Below, one piece after another: positions 1 through 10,264 of a DNA stretch of 64,000 nt. The position numbers and the translations under genes are program-made. The notes beneath the pieces are model-generated. The model worked only from the letters and a program-made list of their open reading frames with translations, was not told the DNA's origin and made no database searches. Positions within the stretch are counted from its first letter, which is position 1; each line of letters starts with the position of its first letter. The DNA lies in assembly GCF_018372215.1 (NCBI RefSeq), contig NZ_JAHAJN010000004.1, positions 48,517-112,516 on the forward strand, in the 5' to 3' direction. This DNA comes from Negativicoccus succinicivorans. Lineage in GTDB: Bacteria; Bacillota; Negativicutes; Veillonellales; Negativicoccaceae.

Positions 1-565
1 TTTCATAAAACTGCAGGCCCTGACGACAAACTTTGACATGGTGCCAGTCGATTTCGGGAATATTGGGAATATTTAAATTCAGCAATCCCGGATATTTGCC
101 TTCCACGAAAACTTTTTGAATAAAGTCGCGAACAAAAGGTACTGCCCGTTCCAAAAATTCTTCATCAAATGTCTGCCCCGAAACCGCGAGCGACGGAATT
201 TTTTCGTAATGCCCTTCAATCGCGACTGCCACCGTTCCGGAATATGTCACATCGCTGCCGACGTTGTAGCCGTTATTGATGCCGGACACCACTAAATCCG
301 GCGGCGTGTCCTGTAACCAATACGAGATGCCGAATTTCGCGCAATCGGCCGGCCGTCCGGTAAAAGAAAACGCTTTGAAACGCGGTTCGCCCGTATGCTC
401 TTCCTTGAGATACAAACGCTCACGCAAAGTCAGCGCCGAAGAACTCGAACTGCACTCTTGATGCGGCGCGATCAACGTAATTTCACCGAGATCCACCAGG
501 TTTCGCGCCAGCATACGCAAGCCGCGCGCTTCAATCCCATCGTCATTTGACATGAAAATATGCAT
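1..565 (-). CDS. surE: 5'/3'-nucleotidase SurE (partial, 3' end beyond window)
   Basis: SurE is a metal-dependent survival phosphatase that removes phosphate from nucleoside monophosphates. Reading the minus strand from ATG 565 gives 188 residues that run off the window start. The metal-binding SNDDG sits at residues 6-10 and the SGINNG motif at 94-99, followed by the conserved GSDVTYSGTV. The start codon shares its A with the TAA of the upstream glycosyltransferase (TAATG), so the two are translationally coupled. It is the last visible gene of the operon that begins with the tautomerase and guaB. The C-terminal quarter is missing only because the window ends. Confidence 0.93.
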   Translation of the reverse strand, partial: MHIFMSNDDGIEARGLRMLARNLVDLGEITLIAPHQECSSSSSALTLRERLYLKEEHTGEPRFKAFSFTGRPADCAKFGISYWLQDTPPDLVVSGINNGYNVGSDVTYSGTVAVAIEGHYEKIPSLAVSGQTFDEEFLERAVPFVRDFIQKVFVEGKYPGLLNLNIPNIPEIDWHHVKVCRQGLQFYE

Positions 566-1827
566 TAATTCGGTCCTTTACTGTCCAGATGCAACGGCAC
601 TTCATCAAACGAAATTTGCCGCGTATGTTCGGTATGACTCCACTCTTTTTTATGTCGGTTCAGGAATCCCAGGAAGGTAATCGGCACCCAGGAATAAATA
701 AAGATCGGATACAGAGGAACGTACAACCAAACTTTCTTGGGAACGCTGATCCGCCACAATACGATAATCGGCAAAATAAATTGCAACATACCGATGGTCG
801 TCCAAAATTCCACCGGCATAACGCGATCATTATACAGTACGTTGGTAAAGAACGGAACAGAATCGTTTACATAAGTCATCAATAAATAAAAGGTCGAAAG
901 CAGCATAAAATGCGGCTGCGACAATTGTAAAATACCGTCAAGCATGCGAATATTACCGGTCGCAAAACCGCGTTTGAACAATTTAGGAATATACCGTCCG
1001 GCGCAGTCGAAGTGTCCCTGCGCCCAGCGTTTGCGCTGGTTCCAGGACTGCATGAAGCGGAGCGGTTTTTCATCGTAAACAATGGCGTCGTCGGCCCATG
1101 TCGTGCGAATATTGCCTTCGTACAGAACTTTCATGGAGAATTCCATATCTTCCGTCAAACAGTTGCAGCCCCAGCCGTAGGTTCGCAGCACATGACTCGA
1201 GATGCACATGCCCGTGCCGCCGAGCGCGGTGGAAAGACCGATATTATACTTGCCCAGATGCCACAAATGATTGACGATCCAAAACGCCATCGCGAACGTC
1301 GCGGACACCCATGTATCCGACGGGTTTTTCGCGCTCAGGTAACCTTGAATAACCTGTTCGCCTTTCTCCAAGCGGCTGTTCATTTCCGTCAGAAAATCCA
1401 GATGGACGAGGTTATCCGCGTCGAACACGCAAAAAGCGTCGTATTCAATCCCCGTTTCATAAACCTTATGAAACAGCCAGTCCATCGCATAGCCTTTGCC
1501 GACCTGCTCCGTATTGAACCGTTCATAGACGATGGCGCCGTGATCTCGAGCGAGTTGCGCGGTACCGTCGGTGCAGTTATCCGCGACGACATAAACATCG
1601 TAAAGTTCACGCGGATATTTCAGCATGAAAAGATTATCAATCAGCGCGCCCAAAACCTGCTCTTCATTATGCGCGGCGACGATAATGGCGAAACGATTTT
1701 TCGGCGTCAGGATCTTGGCTTCTTTTTTGCGGAACATGCCCGAAATGGCCAGGACCGTGTAGTACACCGTGAACAGCGCCACGATGATCTGGATGGGTAT
1801 CATAATGATATCCATGTAATAGGTCAT
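565..1827 (-). CDS. membrane glycosyltransferase, GT2 family
   Basis: This 420-aa processive-type GT2 enzyme has an N-terminal membrane helix (about residues 8-30), a cytoplasmic GT-A domain from about 46 and several C-terminal membrane helices (about 295-395). Visible motifs are DAD (136-138, nucleotide-sugar and metal), TED (225-227, general base region) and QRKRW (264-268, the Q-x-x-R-W acceptor motif of cellulose/hyaluronan/poly-GlcNAc synthases). Sugar and acceptor cannot be read from sequence. It follows pssA by one base and overlaps surE by one base. Its neighbours suggest envelope glycan or glycolipid synthesis. Confidence 0.88.
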   Translation of the reverse strand: MTYYMDIIMIPIQIIVALFTVYYTVLAISGMFRKKEAKILTPKNRFAIIVAAHNEEQVLGALIDNLFMLKYPRELYDVYVVADNCTDGTAQLARDHGAIVYERFNTEQVGKGYAMDWLFHKVYETGIEYDAFCVFDADNLVHLDFLTEMNSRLEKGEQVIQGYLSAKNPSDTWVSATFAMAFWIVNHLWHLGKYNIGLSTALGGTGMCISSHVLRTYGWGCNCLTEDMEFSMKVLYEGNIRTTWADDAIVYDEKPLRFMQSWNQRKRWAQGHFDCAGRYIPKLFKRGFATGNIRMLDGILQLSQPHFMLLSTFYLLMTYVNDSVPFFTNVLYNDRVMPVEFWTTIGMLQFILPIIVLWRISVPKKVWLYVPLYPIFIYSWVPITFLGFLNRHKKEWSHTEHTRQISFDEVPLHLDSKGPN

Positions 1828-1828
1828 T

Positions 1829-2521
1829 CTACGCTCTCCTTCCGCCGGATCGATCCAACCGATTCCAAATCGTATTTAAAATGCCGAACAAGAAATACAT
1901 GAAAAAGAATACAAACGCCCAACGTGACGGTTCATCGAATAGCAAGAGCAGCCCGATGACGACCACGACCGCCAGCGCTTTTTTCTGCACCGGATCGGCG
2001 GCTTTACCCTTGAAATCCGGGTAATGCATTTCGCTGACCATCACCCATGCCAATACCAGCGTCAGCACCCAGGTAAGATACACCGGCAACGGCGCATCCG
2101 ACAGCACATAGGTCGCGGCCAAACATCCCGTTGTCGGGATCGGCATCCCCATGAAAAAGCCGTGCACCACATCCGTATTAATATTGAAACGAGCTAAGCG
2201 CATCGCGCCACAGACCGCTAAAAGCACAGCGGCAATCGCTCCCAAACCGAACGGCATGAGCGCCATTTGCCAAGTATAGAGCAAAACGGCCGGCGCCACA
2301 CCGAACGATACCACATCACATAATGAGTCCAACTCTTTACCGAAATCTCCGGCTACGCCGAACGCACGAGCTACCCGCCCGTCCAAACCGTCCGCCACTG
2401 CCGCGAGCAAAATCGCCCAGCCAGCCGCGTTGAAATTCCCCTGCACGGTAAACATCAACGACAGTGTCCCCATGGCAATATTCAAAGCCGTAAAAAGATT
2501 CGGTATCCATTCTTTACGCAT
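1829..2521 (-). CDS. pssA: CDP-diacylglycerol--serine O-phosphatidyltransferase
   Basis: This enzyme transfers phosphatidyl from CDP-diacylglycerol to serine, the first committed step to phosphatidylethanolamine. The 230-aa protein carries the full CDP-alcohol phosphotransferase signature: D44, D47-G48, A51-R52, G61, D65 and D69, with the family spacing. Six or so hydrophobic segments make it an integral inner-membrane protein. It overlaps the end of psd by 8 nt, so product and next enzyme are made together. Length fits the Bacillus-type PssA. Confidence 0.95.
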   Translation of the reverse strand: MRKEWIPNLFTALNIAMGTLSLMFTVQGNFNAAGWAILLAAVADGLDGRVARAFGVAGDFGKELDSLCDVVSFGVAPAVLLYTWQMALMPFGLGAIAAVLLAVCGAMRLARFNINTDVVHGFFMGMPIPTTGCLAATYVLSDAPLPVYLTWVLTLVLAWVMVSEMHYPDFKGKAADPVQKKALAVVVVIGLLLLFDEPSRWAFVFFFMYFLFGILNTIWNRLDRSGGRRA

Positions 2522-3155
2522 CTACTATTCTCCCGATAACAGTTTCGCCGCCGCGCACACGATCCCCTTTTTTTACGCAAACAGCCACATTTTTCGGCAT
2601 AAACACTTCCGTGCACGAACCGAACTTGATCATTCCGTATAACTCGCCTTTACCCAACCGATCGCCCAGTTTTTTCCAGGATACGATCCGGCGCGCTAAA
2701 AGGCCCGCAATCTGCGTAACGACAATCGAAATTCGTTCGTTTTCAAGACCGATCGTGTGGCGTTCGTTTTCATAACCTACACTTTTTTGAAACGCGGGGC
2801 GAAAACCGCCGCAGGTGTATTGACGAAACTTAATATCGCCCGCCATCGGACTGCGATTGACATGCACATCAAATACGGATAAAAAAATCGTAACTTTATA
2901 ACAGGGCGCACCCAAAAACAACTCTTCCTCTACTTCTTCGACCCGCATCACGGTGCCGTCCGCCGGTGACACAAGCACGTCGGGGTCACGCGGCACATTT
3001 CGCCGGGGCGAACGAAAGAAGAAGGTGAAAAAAAGCGCAAATAGAAACGGTAACAAGGCCCAGTGCCATGATATCAGTAACCCTGTCAGGAGCGCGACGA
3101 AAAGAGCTCCCCCGATAAAGGGATAGCCTTCTTTCACGATCGTGATCTGTGACAA
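2514..3155 (-). CDS. psd: phosphatidylserine decarboxylase (short, self-cleaving type)
   Basis: The protein decarboxylates phosphatidylserine to phosphatidylethanolamine. I choose the TTG at 3155: an AAGGGGG ribosome site lies 8 nt upstream and the product is 213 aa, the usual size of short Psd/archaetidylserine decarboxylases. Any longer reading would run far into wecG. There are hydrophobic helices at about 13-48, then SPADG (63-67), FDVHVN (95-100) and the self-cleavage site G179-S180 in KFGSCTE, where Ser becomes the pyruvoyl group. It lies between wecG and pssA in one operon. Confidence 0.93.
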   Translation of the reverse strand: MSQITIVKEGYPFIGGALFVALLTGLLISWHWALLPFLFALFFTFFFRSPRRNVPRDPDVLVSPADGTVMRVEEVEEELFLGAPCYKVTIFLSVFDVHVNRSPMAGDIKFRQYTCGGFRPAFQKSVGYENERHTIGLENERISIVVTQIAGLLARRIVSWKKLGDRLGKGELYGMIKFGSCTEVFMPKNVAVCVKKGDRVRGGETVIGRIVDA

Positions 3156-3157
3156 TA

Positions 3158-3898
3158 TTATTTCCCCCTTCGGTTGGCGGAACGTTTCACCTGCCACATA
3201 AATTGCGGCAACGCTCCCATCCGCCGTAACCGGGACGGTTGAAGAGCCAAACGATACAACCATTCCAAGCGATTTTTTTGCCAGAAAAGCGGCGCTCGTT
3301 TTAATCGACCGGAAAGCACATCAAAAGAACCGCCCACACCGAGCGATACAATACCCGGCAATTGCGGCCGCATCCGCGTCAGCCAATACTCCTGTTTCGG
3401 AACGCCGAGGCCCGCGAATAAAAGCTGCGCGCCGCTTTCCCGTATGTCCGCGGCAATCGTGTCATTTTCCGACGCGGCAAAATAGCCGTCCCGCACGCCG
3501 ACGATCGGCAGCGTGCCGAAACGGCTTTCCAGCCGCTGCGCCGCTTCGGCGGCGACGTCGGGCGCGCCGCCGAAGAAATACATCTTGGTCCCCGTTTGCG
3601 CCGCGCGTTCCACGAGCGCGGTCATAAAGTCAATCCCCGCTACGCGCGCCGGAAAATGCTTATGGAGCTGTTCACCGGCCCAAACAATTCCCGCCCCGTC
3701 CGCAAGCACCATATCCGCCGCGGCCAATACCTGACCGAACGCGGGATCTTTATACGCGCGCATGACCATTTCCGCATTCGCGGTGGCGATGAATTTCGTT
3801 TCCTTTTGCGCGAGCCAAGTGTCCACCTGCGCGACAGCGGTTTCGAGTGTGAGGGCGTCAATGGCAACGCCCAGAATCGAATGCCGTTCCCACTGCAT
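3158..3898 (-). CDS. WecG/TagA/CpsF family glycosyltransferase
   Basis: Family GT26 enzymes move N-acetylmannosaminuronic acid or N-acetylmannosamine onto undecaprenyl-PP-GlcNAc for teichoic acid, enterobacterial common antigen or capsule. The 246-aa product shows the family core TANAEMV, ADGAGIVWA, FFGGAPDV, GLGVPKQEYW and the GVGGSFDVLSG block. ATG 3898 is preferred over the GTG at 3907 because AAGGTG, overlapping the guaB stop, sits 7 nt upstream of it. There is no membrane segment; the family acts as a peripheral membrane protein. The exact sugar is not determined. Confidence 0.9.
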   Translation of the reverse strand: MQWERHSILGVAIDALTLETAVAQVDTWLAQKETKFIATANAEMVMRAYKDPAFGQVLAAADMVLADGAGIVWAGEQLHKHFPARVAGIDFMTALVERAAQTGTKMYFFGGAPDVAAEAAQRLESRFGTLPIVGVRDGYFAASENDTIAADIRESGAQLLFAGLGVPKQEYWLTRMRPQLPGIVSLGVGGSFDVLSGRLKRAPLFWQKNRLEWLYRLALQPSRLRRMGALPQFMWQVKRSANRRGK

Positions 3899-3908
3899 GG
3901 CAGGCACC

Positions 3909-5572
<1,664 letters not shown>

Positions 5573-5617
5573 AAGATTCCTCCGTATCGTTAATTTGTTT
5601 TCTCCTATATTTTATCT

Positions 5618-5626
5618 ATTATAGCA
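5618..5626 (-). promoter_or_regulatory. extended -10 promoter of the tautomerase-guaB-surE operon
   Basis: On the minus strand TGCTATAAT is seen, a perfect TATAAT preceded by the TGn extension; no good -35 is visible. The predicted start is about 40 nt ahead of the first ATG. Confidence 0.6.
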
Positions 5627-5710
5627 TACCGAGAGCACTTTACTCACATTTTCTGCCCATCCCGAGTGGACAATTTTACGGTATTTGTCCGTTGGCGACA
5701 TCGGCTATCT

Positions 5711-5736
5711 AAAAAAGTCGCCGGCGGCGACTTTTT
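5711..5736. terminator. Rho-independent terminator, usable in both directions
   Basis: Stem GTCGCC/GGCGAC with a 3-nt loop, A6 on the left and T5 on the right. It lies just downstream of the flavodoxin that ends at 5742. Confidence 0.75.
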
Positions 5737-5741
5737 CAGTT

Positions 5742-6167
5742 TTATTTTTGAGCGATGTCTTGTCCCAACTTGCGACAGGAGGCCAATCCCTCATCATCCG
5801 GCGTGCCTTGGCAGTGTAGCGGCGGCGCCACAAGCTCCGCGCCGGCATCACTGAGTTCCTGCACCCACTTGGTCAGCCATTCTCCATGCGACCAGCCGCA
5901 CGAACCGAAAACAGCGACATGTTTACCGGCGAGTTTCGGATACAGTTCCTGCATGAACGGTACCACTTCCCCGTCTTCCAATTCTTCGATGCCCATGGCG
6001 GGGCAGCCCAAAATCAGCCGATCGGCCTGCAATGCTTCTTCCGGCGTAGTATCGGCATACGTCGTCAGGGTAATGTCGGCGCCGGCATCCCGTGCGCCGA
6101 GCGCGATCTCTTCCGCCATCTGCTCCGTGTTACCTGTGTTCGTCCAATAAATAACAGCTACTTTCAT
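5742..6167 (-). CDS. flavodoxin (short-chain), copy 1
   Basis: This 141-aa FMN electron carrier resembles clostridial-type flavodoxins. The phosphate-binding loop TNTGNTEQMA lies at about residues 9-18; GCPAMG and FGSCGW(S)HGEW form the two isoalloxazine-flanking loops. It is a paralogue of the next gene. A terminator hairpin separates the two, so they can be expressed at different levels, although read-through from the shared promoter is possible. Likely partners are PFOR (NifJ, 56-59.7 kb) and other low-potential enzymes, replacing ferredoxin when iron is short (family knowledge, not shown here). Confidence 0.92.
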   Translation of the reverse strand: MKVAVIYWTNTGNTEQMAEEIALGARDAGADITLTTYADTTPEEALQADRLILGCPAMGIEELEDGEVVPFMQELYPKLAGKHVAVFGSCGWSHGEWLTKWVQELSDAGAELVAPPLHCQGTPDDEGLASCRKLGQDIAQK

Positions 6168-6185
6168 AGGCTCCTCCTCAGATAG

Positions 6186-6210
6186 AAAAACGCCACGTAA
6201 ACGTGGCGTT
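6186..6210 (-). terminator. terminator between the two flavodoxin genes
   Basis: Near-perfect stem AACGCCACGT/ACGTGGCGTT followed on the minus strand by a T-run. It lies 3 nt after the stop of flavodoxin copy 2 and 16 nt before the start codon of copy 1. Confidence 0.75.
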
Positions 6211-6213
6211 CGT

Positions 6214-6642
6214 TTAGGCGTTTGCTAACGCTTCACCGAGTTGGCGGCAGGCTTCGAGCGCTTCATCATCGGGATACGCGTACGCTTTAACCGGATCCGC
6301 GACAATATCCGCGCCGGTTTCGGCAACACGACCGGCCCAGTCGTCCATCCACTGACCGTCGTTCCATGCATACGAACCGAAAAGCGCTACTTTTTTGCCG
6401 GCGAGATGTCCGGCGAGTTCTTCATAAAACGGTTCAAAATCGTATTCTTCGAGCTGTTCCGAACCCATGGCCGGACAGCCGAGCGCAATATAATCAAATG
6501 CGGCAATATCGTCCGCGGTAACGTCGGTCACGAAAGAAAGTTGCGTTTCCGCGCCCGCCGCTTTGGCGCCTTCGTCGATCGCATTCGCCATCGCTTCGGT
6601 GTTGCCTGATCCCGTCCAATACACAATTGCTATATTAGCCAT
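6214..6642 (-). CDS. flavodoxin (short-chain), copy 2
   Basis: This 142-aa flavodoxin is paralogous to the gene at 5742. The FMN phosphate loop is TGSGNTEAMA (about residues 10-19), and GCPAMG and FGSYAWNDGQW give the flavin-flanking loops; here a Tyr replaces the Cys seen in copy 1. The start has a strong AAAGGAGG site. A consensus promoter (TTGACA-17-TATGAT) lies directly upstream, so this copy is expected to be the more highly expressed one. Confidence 0.92.
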   Translation of the reverse strand: MANIAIVYWTGSGNTEAMANAIDEGAKAAGAETQLSFVTDVTADDIAAFDYIALGCPAMGSEQLEEYDFEPFYEELAGHLAGKKVALFGSYAWNDGQWMDDWAGRVAETGADIVADPVKAYAYPDDEALEACRQLGEALANA

Positions 6643-6690
6643 AATATGCCTCCTTTAAGATGCCGTATATTTATCTGCTTTACTACGCCT

Positions 6691-6719
6691 ATCATAACGA
6701 CAGTGCCTGTCCTTGTCAA
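6691..6719 (-). promoter_or_regulatory. promoter of the flavodoxin pair with inverted repeat in the spacer
   Basis: TTGACA (6714-6719) and TATGAT (6691-6696) are separated by 17 nt on the minus strand. The spacer contains GACAG-gca-CTGTC, a 5-bp inverted repeat that could be a repressor site. Confidence 0.7.
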
Positions 6720-6725
6720 TCGGAA

Positions 6726-7490
6726 TCAATGCCACGCGCCAAGCGCCTGCGTCAATCGGGCAAGCCATTCTTTTTGACGGTCGTCGGCGCTGATTAAGAC
6801 CGCATACACCTGACCGTTTTTCTTAAAAAGTTCGGCATGGGTGATTTCGCGGTAAAGAATACCTTTTTCCATACGACTTGTCGTCCACGTCGCCGTGTAA
6901 ACTCGATTTCCTTTGGTCGGCATGAACTCGACAGTTTCCGCGCGGTCGGGAATCGCGGGAATGACTTCGCGGTTCCAGTACGCCGCCGCTTCATCAAGCG
7001 TCATTTGTTGCGTCATGGAGTTTCGTTGCAAGCGATCCCGTTGCGCGTCGGAAGCGTTCCGATCCGACGGTTTCGCGTCGCGACGATACACGACCAAATT
7101 GCGCGTATTCGCCAAGCGATCCCTTTGCTCGGGAACTTGGTAATGCGCGCTTTGCTCTTTCTGTACCGGGCGGTAAGCCGGATGCGTCCGATCATACCGC
7201 GACGTCACCGCGCGTTCCTGCGGAATCACGGCGAGTGACGCGTACGCGAAAGCGGCCCGATTCTGTCGTACCAGCAGGTAGTAATGGCCGTTTTTAAATC
7301 CTTTATCCTTGTAAAAAGCGGAGATTTTCGTCGCATCATGCGACCCGCGCACCGATACTTCTCCCGCCACCTGCGTCGTGTCTGCGGGAAGCGTCCATTT
7401 CCCCAGCGACGGCACGACCGCGTCCGCGGCCATGGCCGTATATCCCGAAACGAGTACGGCAAGCGCGGCGGCGATCCATAATTGTTTCAT
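6726..7490 (-). CDS. exported protein of unknown function
   Basis: The 254-aa product starts at ATG 7490, chosen because AAGGGAG lies 7 nt upstream; a longer upstream reading has no such site. A classic signal peptide (KQLW, then a hydrophobic core, then AMAA-DA at about residues 19-24) predicts export to the periplasm. The mature part has no motif I recognise. It is rich in Arg/Gln in the middle (about 110-165) and ends in a mixed alpha/beta-looking segment. It begins 14 nt after glnS and is probably co-transcribed with it. Confidence 0.75.
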   Translation of the reverse strand: MKQLWIAAALAVLVSGYTAMAADAVVPSLGKWTLPADTTQVAGEVSVRGSHDATKISAFYKDKGFKNGHYYLLVRQNRAAFAYASLAVIPQERAVTSRYDRTHPAYRPVQKEQSAHYQVPEQRDRLANTRNLVVYRRDAKPSDRNASDAQRDRLQRNSMTQQMTLDEAAAYWNREVIPAIPDRAETVEFMPTKGNRVYTATWTTSRMEKGILYREITHAELFKKNGQVYAVLISADDRQKEWLARLTQALGAWH

Positions 7491-7503
7491 GACGTCTCCC
7501 TTC

Positions 7504-9204
7504 TTACTTGGCCTGCTTTTCTTTTTGTTTTTGCAATTTCGCCCAGGTGTCGCGCAAACCGACAATGCGATTCACGACGAGATGCTCTTCGGTCGTATCC
7601 GGATCAATGACAAAATATCCCTGGCGCATGAATTGGAAACGCGCTCCCACGGGATAGTCCAAAATCGCGGGCTCCGCGACCGCCTGTTTCACGACCAACG
7701 AATCCGGATTGGCTTTTTCGACGAAGTCGCGGCCGTCATCGGTATCGTCTTGCGCGAAGAGATAGTCATACAAGCGGGCTTCGACAGGTACCGCCGTATG
7801 CCTTTCCACCCAATGCACGACGCCTTTCACCTTGCGGTTGCTGCCGGGCGAACCGCTCTTGGAATCAGGATCATAGGTGCACTTCAATTCAATGATTTCG
7901 CCGTTCTCATCTTTGACGACTTCCTCACAGCGAATAATGTAGGCGTTGCGCAAACGCACTTCACGACCCGGCGCCAGACGGAAGAATTTTTTCACCGGTT
8001 CTTCCATAAAGTCGGCCCGTTCGATATACAATTCACGCGAAAACGGCACCATGCGTTCGCCCATGTCCGGCGCGTCCTGGTTATTGGCGATCGGCAGTTC
8101 TTCGGTTTGCCCTTCCGGATAGTTGACGAGCGTAATTTTAAGCGGATCGAGCACCGTCATCAGACGCGGCGCTTTATTTTTCAAATCTTCGCGAATGCAG
8201 AATTCGAGCAGACTGATATCCACCATGCTGTCGTTTTTCGCGACCCCGATGCGCTCGCAGAAATCCCGCAACGCTTCCGGCGTGTAGCCGCGGCGGCGGA
8301 TCCCCGAGATCGTCGGCATGCGCGGATCGTCCCAGCCGCTGACGATGTGTTCTTCCACCAGCCGACGCAGTTTGCGTTTGCTGGTAATCATCGTAGTAAC
8401 ATTCAGTCGGGCGAATTCAATCTGCCGCGGATGCTCCGGATCCGGCCAGCTTTCCAAGACCCAGTTATAGAGCGGACGATGCGCTTCAAATTCCAGCGTG
8501 CAGACCGAATGCGTGATCCGTTCGATCGCGTCCGATACCGGATGCGCGAAATCGTACATCGGATAGATGCACCAGGTATCGCCGGTGCGATGATGCGTCA
8601 CGTGCAAAATCCGGTACAGCACGGGGTCCCGCATCACGAGGTTCGGCGACGCCATGTCGATCTTGGCGCGCAATACTTTTTCGCCGTCGGCGTAGCGCCC
8701 CTCTTTCATTTCCTCAAATAAACGCAAGCTTTCTTCGATCGAACGGTTACGGTACGGACTTTCCTTGCCCGGCGTATTGAAATCGCCGCGGTACTCGCGG
8801 ATTTCATCGCCCGAAAGATCATCCACGTACGCTTTGCCTTCGCGGATCAGCTGCACGGCGTATTCGTACATTTGCGGGAAATAATCCGAGGCGAAACGCA
8901 CCTCACCGTCCCACCGGAAACCGAGCCAATGCACGTCTTCTTCGATCGATTCGACGTACTCCACATCTTCTTTGGTCGGATTCGTATCGTCAAAGCGCAA
9001 GTTGGTTTTACCCTGATACTTTTCTCCCAGACCGAAATTCAAGCAAATGCTTTTCGCGTGACCGATATGCAAATACCCGTTCGGTTCCGGCGGAAAGCGC
9101 GTATGTACCCGATTATCGGTATACACATTTTTCGCGATATCCGCATTGATCTCCGCTTCAATAAAATTGCTGCTGGCCACTTCCGGCGTCTTCGTCTCCG
9201 TCAT
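7504..9204 (-). CDS. glnS: glutaminyl-tRNA synthetase
   Basis: This class I synthetase charges tRNA-Gln directly. The 566-aa protein has the HIGH motif in PPEPNGYLHIGHAK (about residues 38-51), the KMSKS counterpart MITSKRKL (about 268-275), and the GlnRS-specific RFDDTNP. The C-terminal beta-barrel anticodon-binding region is complete, with the end-stretch GARFQFMRQGYF. GGAGGAG precedes ATG 9204. Most Firmicutes use the GatCAB route instead; GlnRS occurs in some anaerobic lineages, so its presence is mildly informative for taxonomy. Confidence 0.97.
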   Translation of the reverse strand: MTETKTPEVASSNFIEAEINADIAKNVYTDNRVHTRFPPEPNGYLHIGHAKSICLNFGLGEKYQGKTNLRFDDTNPTKEDVEYVESIEEDVHWLGFRWDGEVRFASDYFPQMYEYAVQLIREGKAYVDDLSGDEIREYRGDFNTPGKESPYRNRSIEESLRLFEEMKEGRYADGEKVLRAKIDMASPNLVMRDPVLYRILHVTHHRTGDTWCIYPMYDFAHPVSDAIERITHSVCTLEFEAHRPLYNWVLESWPDPEHPRQIEFARLNVTTMITSKRKLRRLVEEHIVSGWDDPRMPTISGIRRRGYTPEALRDFCERIGVAKNDSMVDISLLEFCIREDLKNKAPRLMTVLDPLKITLVNYPEGQTEELPIANNQDAPDMGERMVPFSRELYIERADFMEEPVKKFFRLAPGREVRLRNAYIIRCEEVVKDENGEIIELKCTYDPDSKSGSPGSNRKVKGVVHWVERHTAVPVEARLYDYLFAQDDTDDGRDFVEKANPDSLVVKQAVAEPAILDYPVGARFQFMRQGYFVIDPDTTEEHLVVNRIVGLRDTWAKLQKQKEKQAK

Positions 9205-9264
9205 AATCTCCTCCTGCCGACAAACACTCCGTCTGCCGTTCTTACGTTCTTATATGTATCTTTT

Positions 9265-9304
9265 ATTTTACCACACTCTTTGCCGATCTGCGCCGTGGTA
9301 TAAT
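9265..9304. promoter_or_regulatory. divergent promoters for glnS and the FAH gene
   Basis: The minus strand shows TGGTAAAAT (-10 at 9265-9270) for glnS; the plus strand shows TGGTATAAT (-10 at 9299-9304) for the FAH gene. Both are TGn-extended -10 elements without a clear -35. Confidence 0.55.
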
Positions 9305-9327
9305 CAGCGTACAGAAAGGATGATACT

Positions 9328-10221
9328 ATGTTACGAATTGTGAGCTTTTCCTACCGCGGTTTGCCCGAATGGGGCATCGTGACCGCTGACGGCGCCCACA
9401 TCTTGCGCGCCGCCGAGTTGGAAGAAGCATTATTCATACCGCTCCCCGCGACCGTCGCCGAATTGGTGGCGAACGGTCCCGAAGGTCTCGTGATTTTACA
9501 AAGCGCGCTCACGCAAAAGGAGGAAAATGAAGCGCTCGCGCTGACGCCGCTCGCCTTTGACGAGGTGACTTGGGACGTGCCGCTTCTGCCGATCCGCAAT
9601 CTGTTTTGCGTCGGCCAAAATTACGCCGCGCACGTCAGCGAATTTTCCGGACAGGACACGCCGCTTCCGTCAGCACCCGTGTATTTTACGAAAGCGACGA
9701 CGACCGTGTTGCCGCATTTAGCGCCCCTGCCGCGTCATGCCGACGTAACAAAGGCGCTGGATTACGAAGGCGAACTGGCCGTCATCATCGGTCAGACAAC
9801 GCAACAGGTCGACAGCGCGCAAGCGCTCGATCACGTGTTCGGCTACACGATCGCCTGCGACGTCACCGCGCGCGATTTGCAAAGCGAACGCGGCCAATGG
9901 TTCTTGGGTAAAAGTCTTGACGGCAGCTGTCCGCTCGGTCCCGCGATTTTGGTCGGCACGCCGGACGAGCCGTTCCACCTGACCACGAAAGTCAACGGCG
10001 AATTGCGCCAAGCGGCGACAACGGATGAAATGCTCTTTTCCGTCGCGCAGCTGATCGCTGATCTTTCGCAGAGCGTCACCCTGCTCCCGGGCGATATTCT
10101 TTTAACGGGCACGCCCGCCGGTGTCGGTAAAGGCTTCACGCCGCCGCGCTATTTACAATCGGGCGACACGATCGAAATCACCATTGACGGGATCGGCACG
10201 CTGCAAAATACGGTACAATAA
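9328..10221 (+). CDS. fumarylacetoacetate hydrolase (FAH) family protein
   Basis: FAH-fold enzymes hydrolyse, hydrate or decarboxylate beta-diketo or 2-keto acids using a divalent metal. The 297-aa protein has a short N-terminal domain then the FAH core: NLFCVGQNYAAHVSE, the metal ligands in YEGELAVIIG, DVTARDLQ, GKSLDGSCPLGP and LTGTPAGVG. Length and architecture match the ubiquitous acylpyruvase/oxaloacetate-decarboxylase-like group, so the substrate is open. It is a single gene with its own promoter, ending at a shared bidirectional terminator. Confidence 0.9.
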   Translation: MLRIVSFSYRGLPEWGIVTADGAHILRAAELEEALFIPLPATVAELVANGPEGLVILQSALTQKEENEALALTPLAFDEVTWDVPLLPIRNLFCVGQNYAAHVSEFSGQDTPLPSAPVYFTKATTTVLPHLAPLPRHADVTKALDYEGELAVIIGQTTQQVDSAQALDHVFGYTIACDVTARDLQSERGQWFLGKSLDGSCPLGPAILVGTPDEPFHLTTKVNGELRQAATTDEMLFSVAQLIADLSQSVTLLPGDILLTGTPAGVGKGFTPPRYLQSGDTIEITIDGIGTLQNTVQ

Positions 10222-10230
10222 TTTCCCACG

Positions 10231-10259
10231 AAAAAAAGCGGCTCACGCCGCTTTTTTAT
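10231..10259. terminator. bidirectional terminator between FAH gene and OLD-family gene
   Basis: Stem AAGCGGC/GCCGCTT with loop TCAC, flanked by A7 and T6. It serves both convergent genes. Confidence 0.85.
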
Positions 10260-10264
10260 TGCCT

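Noticed and set aside
1012..1902. A 296-codon plus-strand frame opposite the GT2 gene
   Set aside because: Same reason: shadow of a gene with clear motifs.
7378..8721. A 447-codon open frame on the plus strand opposite glnS
   Set aside because: It is antisense to a certain synthetase gene, has no ribosome site, and its amino-acid make-up (Arg, His, Phe rich) is that of shadow frames in this GC-biased genome.
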